The translations under genes were made by a program, and so were the position numbers. From Bradyrhizobium niftali (GTDB lineage: Bacteria; Pseudomonadota; Alphaproteobacteria; Rhizobiales; Xanthobacteraceae): a stretch of 64,000 nt of DNA. Each line of letters begins with the position of its first letter. The stretch's first letter is position 1. Below the pieces are notes generated by a model that did not search any database, was not told where the DNA came from, and was given only the letters and a program-made list of their open reading frames with translations. The stretch spans positions 248,001 to 312,000 of the forward strand of contig NZ_SPQT01000004.1 of the NCBI RefSeq assembly GCF_004571025.1, read 5' to 3'. Shown here one piece after another: positions 1-8,317 of this stretch.

Positions 1-217
1 GGACCTGGACGGGCCGAGCCTCGGGGGCCGGGGGAGATACCGCCGGTGGCGGGTCGGTTTCGGCCGCAATGGCCTGCACGGTCGCGATCTCCGTGGTCAC
101 CGCGAACGCAGCAGGCGGGCTTTCCGGCGGATGGAGGTCATCCTTCTTGCCGGTTACCGATTGGACGAAGGCCAGTGTCTGCGCGATCAGTGCGTCGCGC
201 TCCGTGATCCACTTCAT
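1..217 (-). CDS. hypothetical protein, C-terminus beyond window edge
   Basis: Reading leftward from an ATG at 217 the frame stays open to base 1 (72 codons), so the C-terminal part lies outside the window. An AGGGGTGG ribosome-binding site precedes the ATG. The first 25 residues (MKWITERDALIAQTLA...) look helical; after that the chain is rich in Pro, Ala and Thr and low in complexity. I recognise no domain and assign no function. It is divergent from the small gene at 321, so the roughly 100 bases between them should hold both promoters. Confidence 0.6.
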   Translation of the reverse strand, partial: MKWITERDALIAQTLAFVQSVTGKKDDLHPPESPPAAFAVTTEIATVQAIAAETDPPPAVSPPAPEARPVQV

Positions 218-320
218 GGGCCACCCCTGTTGGGGCCATTCCACCAAAGCTCGAGGGGCGAATCAAGAAGGTATCCTGCAAGGGATTGCATATTTTTCCC
301 GGGCGCCCGACAGTGGGCGG

Positions 321-500
321 ATGGATGCCGGAAAAGAGAAGTCGGACGAAGTCGAGGGCTTGAGGCTTGTTCGCGCGTTCCTGTCGCTGTCGCCCGACAA
401 GCGGGCAGAGGTGATCGCGTTCGTCGAGGAATTGGCGCGTGCCCATGGACGGCCCAGGGAGGGCGAGGGCACATCTCCGAAGGGCACATCCCCGAGGTGA
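321..500 (+). CDS. small hypothetical protein (59 aa)
   Basis: The open frame extends further upstream, but the plausible start is the ATG at 321, giving 59 residues. The middle of the protein (LVRAFLSLSPDKRAEVIAFV) is a strongly predicted helix-turn-helix-like helical pair, similar to the short tails seen after Cro-type regulators; the C-terminus is Gly/Pro/Ser-rich and repeats GTSP. The N-terminus is acidic. It ends 4 bases before the convergent gene at 504. Function unknown; the coding call rests on composition and start context only. Confidence 0.45.
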   Translation: MDAGKEKSDEVEGLRLVRAFLSLSPDKRAEVIAFVEELARAHGRPREGEGTSPKGTSPR

Positions 501-503
501 GCG

Positions 504-722
504 CTATCTCTGGCGCGGATTGACGTTGGGCACGAAGGGCGCCCCGACCACCCGGACCGCCGCCGGGGTTGCGGCATTGACCGGCCTGTTGTCGGCGACC
601 CGCCGCTCCGGAGCCTGTCCGAGGACCGGCTCGTACAGCGCAAGCGTGCCGGCGACGACGACGCAGCAGAGCGTCACCGCCCCCAGCAAGAACATGTTTC
701 GATGGTCTGCCCTGATCTGCAT
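504..722 (-). CDS. small single-pass membrane protein (72 aa)
   Basis: A 72-residue protein with a short basic N-terminus (MQIRADHRN), one strong hydrophobic segment at about residues 10-30 ([20 protein letters not shown]) and a Pro/Ala/Val-rich tail. The segment could be an uncleaved anchor or a signal peptide, with the tail in the periplasm. It is convergent with the 59-aa gene and divergent from the chemotaxis receptor. I recognise no family and infer no function beyond membrane location. Confidence 0.55.
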   Translation of the reverse strand: MQIRADHRNMFLLGAVTLCCVVVAGTLALYEPVLGQAPERRVADNRPVNAATPAAVRVVGAPFVPNVNPRQR

Positions 723-944
723 GGGGCAAGAACGAGCGACGCACGCCGTTGGTTCCGCGCCGCCGATACGGGAGCAGGCATCCTGAAAAAGGCGGCCGAA
801 GCTTACGCCAAGCTACGGCGGGACTCCAAAGAGTTATTTTTCGGTAAGAGCACCGGTATCATTTGGCATCAAATTTTAACGTCCGCCGGTTCCAATGCAC
901 GTTGCTGGGATTACGCCCTCGACTGGACATCATTGGATCTTGCG

Positions 945-2642
945 ATGAGCTTTTTGAACAATTTGAAGATCGTGTGGAAGGTCGCGCTGATCGTGGCCGT
1001 GATGGGCTGTGCGATGGTTGGCGTCGCCACCTTTGGCACGCGCGAACTCGCCGCGACCGTCGACGGGTTTGCCGAGCTCTCCGCCACGCAGTCCTCGGCG
1101 CTCAACCTCACCCGCGCCCAGCGCCGCGCCGAGACCTATCACGCGGCGCTCTATGCGGTCTTCACCGAGGCGACGGAGGCCGGCAACGCCAACCGTCTCA
1201 AGATCGCGACCCAGAACCGCGACGAAATCCGCCAATATCTGGACGCGGCGGAGCAGGACGACCCAACGCGCGCGAGCCAGATCAGGAGCATCGGCGACCA
1301 GTTGAAAGCCGTGTTCGCCGGCTGCGATCCGGTGCTGAAGGCTGGCTCGCAGGCGAGCACCTCGGAAGACAATGCCAAGGCCGCAGACCGGGCGCACAAG
1401 GAGTGCGACCCGGTGATGGACGCGGCCCTGGCCCGCATCGCCCAGTTCGTGACCGAGACCGCGCAGGCGGTTGCCAAGCGCAAGGAAGCCATCAACCGCG
1501 ACGCCCGCTCCGCGACCTGGACCGTGATGGGCGTCAGCGCCGGCGGCCTGATCCTCGGCATCGCGATCGCGCTGTTCATCGGCCTCAATGCGATGTCTCG
1601 GCCGATCGCCCGGCTCAAGCTCGCCATGGAAGGCCTTGCCCGCAATGATCTCAAGACCGAGGTGCCCGAGAAGGATCGCCGCGACGAGATCGGCGACATG
1701 GCCAGGACCGTCGAAGTGTTCAAGACCAACGGGCTCGAAGTGGAGCGGCTCAAGGCGGCGCAGGCGGAAGCCGAGAAGCAGGCCGCCGAGCAGCGCCGCC
1801 GCGACATGGTCAACCTGGCCGACGGCTTCGAACGTGCGGTCGGCGAGATCATCGAAACGGTCGGGTCCGCGTCCACCGAGCTTGAGGCGTCGTCCTCGAC
1901 CTTGGCCACCACCGCGCAGCGCGCGCAGGAGCTGACCTCGGTCGTCGTGGCCGCTTCGGGCGAAGCCACCGGCAACGTGCAGTCGGTTGCGACCGCCACG
2001 GAAGAGCTGTCCTCCTCGGTCAACGAGATCAGCCGGCAGGTGCAGGAATCGGCGCGGATGGCGGGCGAAGCCGTCAACCAGGCGCGCACCACGACCGAGC
2101 GCGTCAGCGAGCTTTCGGTTGCCGCCACGCGGATCGGCGATGTCGTCGAGCTGATCAACACCATTGCCGGCCAGACCAATCTGCTGGCGCTGAACGCCAC
2201 CATCGAAGCCGCACGCGCCGGCGAGGCCGGCCGCGGCTTCGCGGTCGTCGCCTCCGAGGTGAAGACGCTGGCCGAGCAGACCGCGAAGGCGACCGGCGAG
2301 ATCAGCCAGCAGATTTCCGGCATCCAGACCGCGACCCAGGAATCCGTCAACGCGATCCGCGATATCTCTGCGACGATCGAGCGGCTCTCGGAAGTGTCGT
2401 CGACCATCGCCGCGGCCGTCGAGGAGCAGGGCGCCGCGACCCAGGAAATCTCGCGCAACGTGCAGCAGGCCGCTCACGGCACCCAGCAGGTCTCCTCGAA
2501 CATCACCGACGTGCAGCGCGGCGCGGCCGAAACCGGCTCGGCCTCCTCGCAGGTGCTCTCGACCGCAAAGATGCTGGCGACCGACAGCAACCGGCTGAAG
2601 GACGAAGTCGGAAAATTCCTCCGGATGGTGCGCGCCGCCTGA
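945..2642 (+). CDS. methyl-accepting chemotaxis protein
   Basis: Inner-membrane chemoreceptor of 565 residues that signals to CheA/CheW. Visible order: TM1 at about residues 8-30, a periplasmic four-helix-type sensor domain, TM2 at about 190-213 ([15 protein letters not shown]), a HAMP domain to about 266, then a long signalling coiled coil. The conserved hairpin tip [19 protein letters not shown] is at about 421-440. The frame is open from 702, but the ATG at 945 directly precedes the hydrophobic N-terminus and fits the family. No che genes lie nearby, so it is an orphan receptor; its ligand cannot be read from sequence. Confidence 0.93.
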   Translation: MSFLNNLKIVWKVALIVAVMGCAMVGVATFGTRELAATVDGFAELSATQSSALNLTRAQRRAETYHAALYAVFTEATEAGNANRLKIATQNRDEIRQYLDAAEQDDPTRASQIRSIGDQLKAVFAGCDPVLKAGSQASTSEDNAKAADRAHKECDPVMDAALARIAQFVTETAQAVAKRKEAINRDARSATWTVMGVSAGGLILGIAIALFIGLNAMSRPIARLKLAMEGLARNDLKTEVPEKDRRDEIGDMARTVEVFKTNGLEVERLKAAQAEAEKQAAEQRRRDMVNLADGFERAVGEIIETVGSASTELEASSSTLATTAQRAQELTSVVVAASGEATGNVQSVATATEELSSSVNEISRQVQESARMAGEAVNQARTTTERVSELSVAATRIGDVVELINTIAGQTNLLALNATIEAARAGEAGRGFAVVASEVKTLAEQTAKATGEISQQISGIQTATQESVNAIRDISATIERLSEVSSTIAAAVEEQGAATQEISRNVQQAAHGTQQVSSNITDVQRGAAETGSASSQVLSTAKMLATDSNRLKDEVGKFLRMVRAA

Positions 2643-2680
2643 GTCCGCGCGGCTGCATCCGTCCGCCGCGCCGATAGCGC

Positions 2681-2794
2681 CTATTGTGGCAGCAGAAATG
2701 CAAGCACGATGACGAACAGCACGGCCGTCATGATGACGGCCGTAGCTGCACCGGCGACCATTTTGGCCTTCTCTCGTGCGGTGGTGGGGCGCAT
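2681..2794 (-). CDS. small membrane protein (37 aa)
   Basis: A 37-codon frame starting with ATG at 2794 and stopping with TAG at 2681. The protein begins MRPTTAREKAKM, then has one continuous hydrophobic helix (residues 13-35) ending LLPQ. A basic head followed by a single TM helix is the usual layout of small inner-membrane proteins. It sits between the chemoreceptor and a methyltransferase, on the opposite strand to both. Function unknown. The clean amphipathic/hydrophobic division supports coding. Confidence 0.55.
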   Translation of the reverse strand: MRPTTAREKAKMVAGAATAVIMTAVLFVIVLAFLLPQ

Positions 2795-2907
2795 GAAAAT
2801 TCCAACGAGACCGATGAGGTGAGCGGGTTCGCTTGCGGACCATTTCGGACAGCAGGCTCTCCTTGTATAGTGCGTTTGCGCCGGAATCTCGATTCGCGTG
2901 CTCTCTG

Positions 2908-3621
2908 ATGATCCCCAATCGTCCGCCCGTGCTCGCCCACGAACGCTTCGTTGCCGACCGCGACAATTTCGCGGGCCTCGATCTCGCCGCGCGGTTCGAG
3001 CGGATCGAGCGGACCAACCTGTGGGGCGCGGCCACTTCGGTCTCGGGCCTCGGCTCGGAGGATCCCGTCACGGCCGCGATCCGGCACGCGCTTCCTGCAC
3101 TGCTGCAACGGCTCGGCGCGCGCTCGCTGCTCGATGCGCCCTGCGGCGATGCGGGCTGGATCGGCCGCATGAAGCTCGATCTCGACTACATCGGCATCGA
3201 TATCGTGCCGTCGCTGATCGAGGCCAATAGCGAGCGCGCGGCACGAGGTGAACTGGCCGGTCGCTTCCGCGTTGCGGACATCACGCGCGATGCGCTGCCG
3301 GCTGCCGACGTGATCCTGTGCCGCGACTGCCTGGTTCATTTGAGCTTTGACAACATCCTCCGCGCCGTCACGAACTTTCGTGCGAGCGGCGCGCGCTTCC
3401 TGATGGTCACGACGTTTCCCCAATGGGATGCAAATCGCGACTGCGAGGACGGCGACTGGCGCGCGCTGAACATGGAGACGGCGCCGTTCAACTGGCCGGC
3501 GCCGCGCGAACTGATCAACGAGCGCTGCGAGGAGGGCGGCGGTGGCTGGCGCGACAAGAGCCTCGGGCTCTGGCGGCTGGATGAATTGCCCGATCGCGTC
3601 CGCGTTGCCACGGGGATGTGA
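2908..3621 (+). CDS. class I SAM-dependent methyltransferase
   Basis: A 237-residue protein with the SAM-binding motif I LLDAPCGDAGW at about residues 73-84, the acidic strand-2 end YIGIDIVPSLIE, and a motif-IV-like segment ADVILCRDCLVHLSFDN at about 135-150. Downstream are MVTTFP and a Trp-rich C-terminus, as in uncharacterised small-molecule methyltransferases. The frame is open from 2833, but the ATG at 2908 (MIPNRPPVLAHERF) gives the expected length. The substrate cannot be told from sequence. The next gene follows by about 100 bases on the same strand. Confidence 0.85.
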   Translation: MIPNRPPVLAHERFVADRDNFAGLDLAARFERIERTNLWGAATSVSGLGSEDPVTAAIRHALPALLQRLGARSLLDAPCGDAGWIGRMKLDLDYIGIDIVPSLIEANSERAARGELAGRFRVADITRDALPAADVILCRDCLVHLSFDNILRAVTNFRASGARFLMVTTFPQWDANRDCEDGDWRALNMETAPFNWPAPRELINERCEEGGGGWRDKSLGLWRLDELPDRVRVATGM

Positions 3622-3722
3622 CGGACGCAGCCGGAACGTCCGTTGCCTCAGTGATTGCCGTCGCGCTACATTTCTGGTTGCATGAAGCCGTCTCGCGTTG
3701 CGGGACGGTGCCGGAGCACGCC

Positions 3723-5561
3723 ATGAGACAAAGCGTTGTGGTCGTCGCCATGCTGATCTGGTGCTGCGCGCCGGCGCTGGCGCAGCAGGAGGGCGCTGCG
3801 CTCTACGCGAGCCACTGCGCGCAATGTCACGATGCCGGCAATGCCCAAAGCCGTGTGCCGGGCCGCAGCGCCATGCAGGGAATGTCGTTCGATCATGTGC
3901 TGGGGACACTGACCTCCGGCAGCATGGCGGCGATGGCGAAGGAGCGTAGCGACGAGGAACGCCGCGCGATTGCTGCCTTCGTCACCGGCAAGACTGCGGC
4001 TGGCGACGCTGCGATCGAAGCGCAGGGGCGCTGCGCGCAGCAGGTCAGTGCCTTTCCGCAACCGCTTGACGGTCCACGCTGGAACGGGTGGGGCGTCGAC
4101 GCTGGCAATAGCCGCTTCCAGCCGACCGACATGGCGGGGCTGACCGCGGAAGAGGTGCCGCGCCTGCGGCTGAAATGGGCTTACGCCTTTCCCGGCGCCT
4201 CGGTGTCGTTTGCGCCGCCGACGATCGTCGGCGGCCTGCTGTTCATCGGCGGTACCGACCGCAAGGTGCACGCTCTCGATGCGCGAAGCGGCTGCACGCT
4301 GTGGACGTTGCCGACCGATGCCGCGGTGCGCGCCGCGATCAGCTTCGCGCCGCTTCCCGGTACCGATCAGTTCGCGATCTTCTTCGGTGACTTGCGCGCC
4401 AATGCCTATGCCGTGAACGCGCTGACCGGCGCGCTGATCTGGAAGACGAAGGTCGAGGAGCATCCGACCGCGCGCATCACCGGCGCGCCGACGCTGCATT
4501 CCGGCGTGCTCTACGTGCCGGTGTCCTCGCTCGAGGAGGCCGCCGGCTCGCAAGCCAGTTACGAATGCTGCACTTTCCGCGGCAGCGTGGTGGCGCTGGA
4601 GGCCCTGACCGGCAAGCCGGTGTGGCAGGCCTACACGATCCCGGAAGTGCCGCATCCGACCAGCAAGAATACGAGAGGCACGCAGCTGTTCGGCCCGTCC
4701 GGCGCCGCGGTGTGGTCGGCGCCGACGATCGATCCGAAGCGCAACGCCGTCTACGTCGCGACCAGCAACTCCTACTCGAATCCGCCGGCCGCAACCGCCG
4801 ATGCGATCCTCGCGTTCGAGCTTGCGACCGGAAAGCTGCTCTGGAAGCAACAGGCGACCCCGAAGGACGCCTTCATCGTGGCGTGCTACGGTGCGGACAG
4901 GACCAATTGTCCTGACGAGCACGGCCCCGATCACGATTTCGGCCAGTCGCCGATCCTCGTGACCCTGCGCGACGGCAGGCGTGTTCTTGCCATCGCGCAG
5001 AAGTCCGGCGTCGTGCACGCGCTCGACCCTGATGATGGCGGCAAGATCCTGTGGCAGACGCGGGTCGGCAAGGGCGGTGCGCTCGGCGGCAGCGAATGGG
5101 GCTCGGCCGCCGACCAGGACCGCATCTACGTCGCGAACTCCGACGTGCGTTTCCTGCACGATGGCACGCGGCGGCTCGATTCCACCCAAGGCGGCGGCCT
5201 GTTCGGCCTCGATCTCGCCAGCGGGAAGATTGCGATGGAAGTGTCTCCCGTCGCCTGCGGCGATCGCCTCCAATGCAGCCCCGCGCTGTCGGCGGCGGTG
5301 AGCCTGATCCCCGGTGTCGTGTTCTCCGGCGGCGTCAGCGGCTTCTTGCGCGCCTACGCCACAGCCGACGGCAAGCTGCTGTGGGAGTTCGATACCGCGC
5401 GAGACTATACGGCCGTGAACGGCGTCCCCGCCCATGGCGGCGCGATCGACGGCCCCGGGCCGGTCATCGCCGGCGGCATGCTCTACACCAATTCCGGCTA
5501 CGGCCAGTGGAGCGGCGTCGCCGGCAACGTGCTGCTGGCGTTCGAGGTTGGGAAGGAGTGA
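3723..5561 (+). CDS. cytochrome c/PQQ beta-propeller dehydrogenase, polyvinyl-alcohol-dehydrogenase-like
   Basis: A 612-residue exported quinohaemoprotein. Residues 1-20 form a signal peptide (ending APALAQQ). One haem c motif, CAQCH, lies at about residues 32-36 in a short cytochrome domain. From about residue 120 a PQQ-type beta-propeller begins, with repeated blade motifs such as ALDARSGCTLWTL and ALDPDDGGKILWQT and a paired Cys near YECCTFRG. This order, haem first and propeller second, is that of polyvinyl alcohol dehydrogenase (cytochrome) rather than the methanol dehydrogenase type with C-terminal haem. No hydrolase partner for polymer degradation is adjacent, so the true substrate may be another secondary alcohol. 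Confidence 0.8.
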   Translation: MRQSVVVVAMLIWCCAPALAQQEGAALYASHCAQCHDAGNAQSRVPGRSAMQGMSFDHVLGTLTSGSMAAMAKERSDEERRAIAAFVTGKTAAGDAAIEAQGRCAQQVSAFPQPLDGPRWNGWGVDAGNSRFQPTDMAGLTAEEVPRLRLKWAYAFPGASVSFAPPTIVGGLLFIGGTDRKVHALDARSGCTLWTLPTDAAVRAAISFAPLPGTDQFAIFFGDLRANAYAVNALTGALIWKTKVEEHPTARITGAPTLHSGVLYVPVSSLEEAAGSQASYECCTFRGSVVALEALTGKPVWQAYTIPEVPHPTSKNTRGTQLFGPSGAAVWSAPTIDPKRNAVYVATSNSYSNPPAATADAILAFELATGKLLWKQQATPKDAFIVACYGADRTNCPDEHGPDHDFGQSPILVTLRDGRRVLAIAQKSGVVHALDPDDGGKILWQTRVGKGGALGGSEWGSAADQDRIYVANSDVRFLHDGTRRLDSTQGGGLFGLDLASGKIAMEVSPVACGDRLQCSPALSAAVSLIPGVVFSGGVSGFLRAYATADGKLLWEFDTARDYTAVNGVPAHGGAIDGPGPVIAGGMLYTNSGYGQWSGVAGNVLLAFEVGKE

Positions 5562-5590
5562 GGGCGAGCATAGGTGCATTGCTCCACCAA

Positions 5591-5640
5591 CTCGTCATTG
5601 CGGGCGTAGCGAAGCAATCCAGACTCTTCTCGCGACGACA
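5591..5640. repeat. Bradyrhizobium-type dispersed intergenic repeat
   Basis: The stretch beginning CTCGTCATTGCGGGCGTAGC and continuing GAAGCAATCCAGACTC is recognisable as a dispersed intergenic repeat common in Bradyrhizobium and Rhodopseudomonas genomes. It lies in the gap between the PQQ dehydrogenase and the GFA gene. Only one copy is visible here, so the assignment rests on recall of the family and not on an in-window match. Confidence 0.5.
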
Positions 5641-5724
5641 GTATGCGGGAACACCGTTCCGGATTGCGCTCCGTTCCATCCCGGCTGCAGGACCCGTCGG
5701 CCGACCAAGGAGGAAGGAATTTCG

Positions 5725-6138
5725 ATGATCGACGCCCGATGTCATTGCGGCGCTCTTGCGCTGTCGCTTCCGGGGCCATCAAGCCTCGTCGCCGCCTGCC
5801 ATTGCATTGACTGCCAGCGACGAACAGGCGCGCCGTTCGGTGTCGGTGCCTTCTATCCGGCAGAGGCCGTCACGATCTCAGGCGCGTCGAAGGAATACGT
5901 CCGCACGGCCGCGAGCGGCGGCAAGGTCCGCAGTTATTTTTGTCCCGACTGCGGTTCAACGGTCTGGTGGAAAGCGGACAATCTGCCTGCGATGATCGGC
6001 GTCGCCATCGGCGCCATCGCGGATCCGAATTTTCCGGCCCCGGTCAGATCGGTTTTCGAGCAATCGAAACATGTCTGGGTGGAGATCGCCGGCGCCCAGC
6101 ATTTCCAGCAGAGCAGCTTGCAGAAGAACTCGGACTGA
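5725..6138 (+). CDS. GFA family protein (glutathione-dependent formaldehyde-activating-like)
   Basis: A 137-residue zinc-binding protein of the GFA/CENP-V fold. The metal-ligand pattern is complete: RCHCGA at the N-terminus, CHCIDCQRRTG at about residues 27-37, and FCPDCGSTV at about 79-87. A strong AAGGAGGAAGGAA site precedes the ATG at 5725. Family members bind zinc; enzymatic formaldehyde-glutathione condensation is established for Gfa of Paracoccus but not for most paralogues, so the physiological role is open. It is monocistronic, followed by tRNA-Thr on the other strand. Confidence 0.88.
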   Translation: MIDARCHCGALALSLPGPSSLVAACHCIDCQRRTGAPFGVGAFYPAEAVTISGASKEYVRTAASGGKVRSYFCPDCGSTVWWKADNLPAMIGVAIGAIADPNFPAPVRSVFEQSKHVWVEIAGAQHFQQSSLQKNSD

Positions 6139-6157
6139 GTGCTCCCGCGTCGAGTGC

Positions 6158-6232
6158 TGGTGCCGGCTGAGGGGATTGAACCCCCGACCTTCGGTTTACA
6201 AAACCGCTGCTCTACCGCTGAGCTAAGCCGGC
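6158..6232 (-). tRNA. tRNA-Thr(TGT)
   Basis: Reverse complement starts GCCGGCTTAGCTCAGCGGTA and ends GCCGGCACCA. The acceptor stem GCCGGCT pairs with AGCCGGC, the D-loop has GCGGTAGAGC, the anticodon loop is TTTGTAA with anticodon TGT, and the T-arm contains GGGGGTTCAATCCCC. The CCA end is encoded. Standard 72-nt body plus CCA. Confidence 0.95.
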
Positions 6233-6351
6233 GACGCTGGAAGATGCGGGGCAGGGCTCGGCATGTGCCGGAGTTGTCCGTCCGCTCGGGCGTCGCAATA
6301 TCAGACTTGGGTGGAAAGTGCCAGAACCCGCGCATGGATCGCAGGCATGAA

Positions 6352-6378
6352 AACAGGCGGCCCCGAAGGCCGCCTGTT
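6352..6378 (-). terminator. hairpin terminator of the exported-protein gene
   Basis: An 11-bp perfect stem (AACAGGCGGCC with GGCCGCCTGTT) around a 5-base loop, followed on the minus strand by a short T-run (TTTTC). It lies 24 bases beyond the TAA of the minus-strand gene ending at 6403, in the right place for a rho-independent terminator. Confidence 0.7.
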
Positions 6379-6402
6379 CCGTCGCGCGTGGCCTAAGCTG
6401 GC

Positions 6403-6867
6403 TTACTGGCAGATGTGCCGGCGGCCGTCCTCACCCTTGAACCAGGTGCCGGGCGTACAGACGAAGCCGTTGCGCTGGGCGTAGGTGCGGGTGTCCCAGC
6501 CGCGATTGTCCCACGAATTGTCGTAGGCATAGCTGTTGTCCATGGCGCGGAACGGCGCGGTTGCGATCGCTCCGGCGGTGCCGATGGCAGCGCCCGCAAC
6601 GCCGGTCGCGACGTCGGTCGGCCAGAAGCCGGTGCGACTCCCGTTCCAGTCGTTATTCCAGTCGCCATTGGTCTGGCGGGAGCTCACGCGGCGATGGCGA
6701 TAGCCACGGTCGCTGTACGAATTTCCCGGGCCGAGGTTCTGGCAATTGGCATTGGGGAATTGCGCCGAGCAGCGGGCTGGATTGTTGACCACGGTTTGCG
6801 CCATGGCGGGCGTTGCGAGTGCGGATGCCGCGAGCACGGCGGCGCCGAGCAGTTTCATTTTCGTCAT
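6403..6867 (-). CDS. exported hypothetical protein (154 aa)
   Basis: Begins at the ATG at 6867, after a GGGAGACAAATA ribosome-binding site, although the frame is open upstream. Residues 1-24 are a classical signal peptide (KMKLLGAAVLAASALA, cleavage near AMAQ). The mature part has two Cys near the N-terminus (RCSAQFPNANCQ), an Asn/Asp/Trp-rich middle, a short Gly/Ala hydrophobic stretch (ATGVAGAAIGTAGAIATAP) and a C-terminal domain with two Cys (FVCTPGTWFKGEDGRRHICQ). Probably periplasmic; no function known. It has its own hairpin terminator. Confidence 0.8.
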   Translation of the reverse strand: MTKMKLLGAAVLAASALATPAMAQTVVNNPARCSAQFPNANCQNLGPGNSYSDRGYRHRRVSSRQTNGDWNNDWNGSRTGFWPTDVATGVAGAAIGTAGAIATAPFRAMDNSYAYDNSWDNRGWDTRTYAQRNGFVCTPGTWFKGEDGRRHICQ

Positions 6868-7146
6868 TATTTGTCTCCCGTCTGATTGACGGGGGCTAAA
6901 TGCTGGCGGCGATCGATGTTCCGATGAAGCAGGTTGATTGTGCCGCTCATGGGTCAAACGGTTGTGAGCGAGCGGAACATGTTCCGGTGCGTGCGGATCC
7001 CCGTTAACGCTTCGCTAGCGCAGCTTGCGGCATTTGAGCGGCCCGCGTCGCTTGCGCGTTAGGCTTACCGGCATTTGGTGAGCGGGCCTTAACCCTCTGT
7101 GGGCCGTGATCGGTTAGGTTGTGTTCCAGACAACCGGGATCCCACC

Positions 7147-7632
7147 ATGCGCGCTCTGGCGCTCGCAGCCTTTTTGATCGGACTGCCCGCGACGGCGTTT
7201 GCCGGCGGCGGCTTCGATATCGTCGTGCCCGGCCGCCCCGGCGTGCCGATCATCATCAATGGCATCGACGCGTCCTATAGCGTCGTCGAAGGTGTCTGGG
7301 GCCTGGGCAAGAACGTCCAGGTGCAGCCGACGATCTATGGTGGACGCTATGTCGCCGAGCGGCAGCCGGAAGACGTCGGCCATTATTATCCGACACTGGG
7401 CCTGCGGCCCGGCTATGGCCGGCTCGAGGTCGAGCCGCCGGCGAACCGCAAATTGCCGAAGCCGGCCGAGAGCTACCACCAGAGCTGGGGCGCGCAATCG
7501 GCGCCGCTGCCGCCGCAGATGGATGTGCCCGCCGATCCGCCGCCGGTGATCCTGGCGCCTGAGATCAATGTGAATCCGCAGCATCGTCGGCCCCGGCCGC
7601 GTGCCGAGGTGCCCGGCAAGCCGCCGGGTTAA
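7147..7632 (+). CDS. exported proline-rich hypothetical protein (161 aa)
   Basis: Start chosen at the ATG at 7147, which opens directly into a signal peptide (MRALALAAFLIGLPATAFAG). The mature protein begins GGGFDIVVPGRPGVPIIING, then has a tyrosine/glycine segment and a long proline-rich C-terminal half (PPQMDVPADPPPVILAPEIN) ending in a basic tail. This composition suggests an envelope or surface protein. It lies 44 bases upstream of another exported Gly/Tyr-rich gene on the same strand, so the two may be co-transcribed. No characterised homologue is recognised. Confidence 0.78.
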   Translation: MRALALAAFLIGLPATAFAGGGFDIVVPGRPGVPIIINGIDASYSVVEGVWGLGKNVQVQPTIYGGRYVAERQPEDVGHYYPTLGLRPGYGRLEVEPPANRKLPKPAESYHQSWGAQSAPLPPQMDVPADPPPVILAPEINVNPQHRRPRPRAEVPGKPPG

Positions 7633-7676
7633 GAAACGACAAAAATCCGAAATACGGAAATCAACAGGAGAGAGTA

Positions 7677-8192
7677 ATGCGTCAGATGATTTCGGGACTG
7701 GTCGCGGCGGCTGCCGTGATGTTCGTCGGGGCCGCGCCGGCCGCGGCCTGCGGCTTCAATCCGTGCCAGCCGATTGCGCCGGTCTATAGCGGCTGCAACA
7801 CGGGTTGCGGTAGCTGGGGTTATGGCCCGGGTTATGGCGGATGGGGCTTTGAGCACCTCGCCGAGCCGACCACGCAGTATTACTACGTCAACCAGGGCCC
7901 GACCTACACCGGCCCCGGCGCCTTCGCGCCGTACCCGACCTATCGTGAGGACGCGGTCGTCGCGCCCGCCAACTACGGCTATGGCCGTGGTTATGGCTAC
8001 GGCAACGGCTATGGCTATCGTGCCGCCGCCGCCTATCCCTATCAGCGCCCGTACTACCGTCCGTATCGCTACGGCTATGGCCCGCGGTACGGCTATCTGC
8101 CGCGCACGCACTACGGCTACGGTCCGCGCTACGGCTACGCCCACCGCGCGCCGTATTACGGCGGCCACCGCGTGCTGCGCCGCTATTACTGA
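7677..8192 (+). CDS. exported glycine/tyrosine-rich protein (171 aa)
   Basis: A signal peptide (residues 1-24, ending AAPAAA) precedes a four-cysteine N-terminal region (CGFNPCQPIAPVYSGCNTGC) and then a low-complexity domain of YGYG, RYGYGPRYGY and PYYRPY repeats to the C-terminus. A clear AGGAGAG site precedes the ATG. Such Tyr/Gly repeats occur in surface-exposed or cell-wall-associated proteins; no enzymatic motif is present. It is followed by a strong rho-independent terminator, which closes the two-gene unit starting at 7147. Confidence 0.78.
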   Translation: MRQMISGLVAAAAVMFVGAAPAAACGFNPCQPIAPVYSGCNTGCGSWGYGPGYGGWGFEHLAEPTTQYYYVNQGPTYTGPGAFAPYPTYREDAVVAPANYGYGRGYGYGNGYGYRAAAAYPYQRPYYRPYRYGYGPRYGYLPRTHYGYGPRYGYAHRAPYYGGHRVLRRYY

Positions 8193-8218
8193 TCGTTTGA
8201 TTGGTTGAGTTGAAGAAG

Positions 8219-8255
8219 CGCCCGTCCGCGTGATGCGGATGGGCGTTTTGTTTTT
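8219..8255 (+). terminator. rho-independent terminator
   Basis: An 11-bp stem CGCCCGTCCGC / GCGGATGGGCG (one G-T wobble) with a 5-base loop, followed immediately by TTTTGTTTTT. It lies 27 bases after the stop of the Gly/Tyr-rich protein gene. Confidence 0.85.
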
Positions 8256-8267
8256 GGATTCTTAGTT

Positions 8268-8317
8268 TGACGCGTTTTCTTTACGCGAACCGGTATCCAC
8301 TTCGCTTGAAAACGCTC
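8268..8317. repeat. dispersed Rhizobiales intergenic repeat next to rlmB
   Basis: Sequence starting TTGACGCGTTTTCTTTACGC, continuing GAACCGGTATCCACTTCGC and ending TTGAAAACGCT matches from memory a very common palindromic-type repeat of Bradyrhizobium intergenic DNA. Its outer parts are imperfect inverted repeats (GCGTTTTC and GAAAACGC). It abuts the rlmB stop codon. Confidence 0.55.

Noticed and set aside
930..3170. 746-codon frame antisense to the chemoreceptor and methyltransferase
   Set aside because: Arg/Gly/His-rich shadow of two well-supported genes; no domain.
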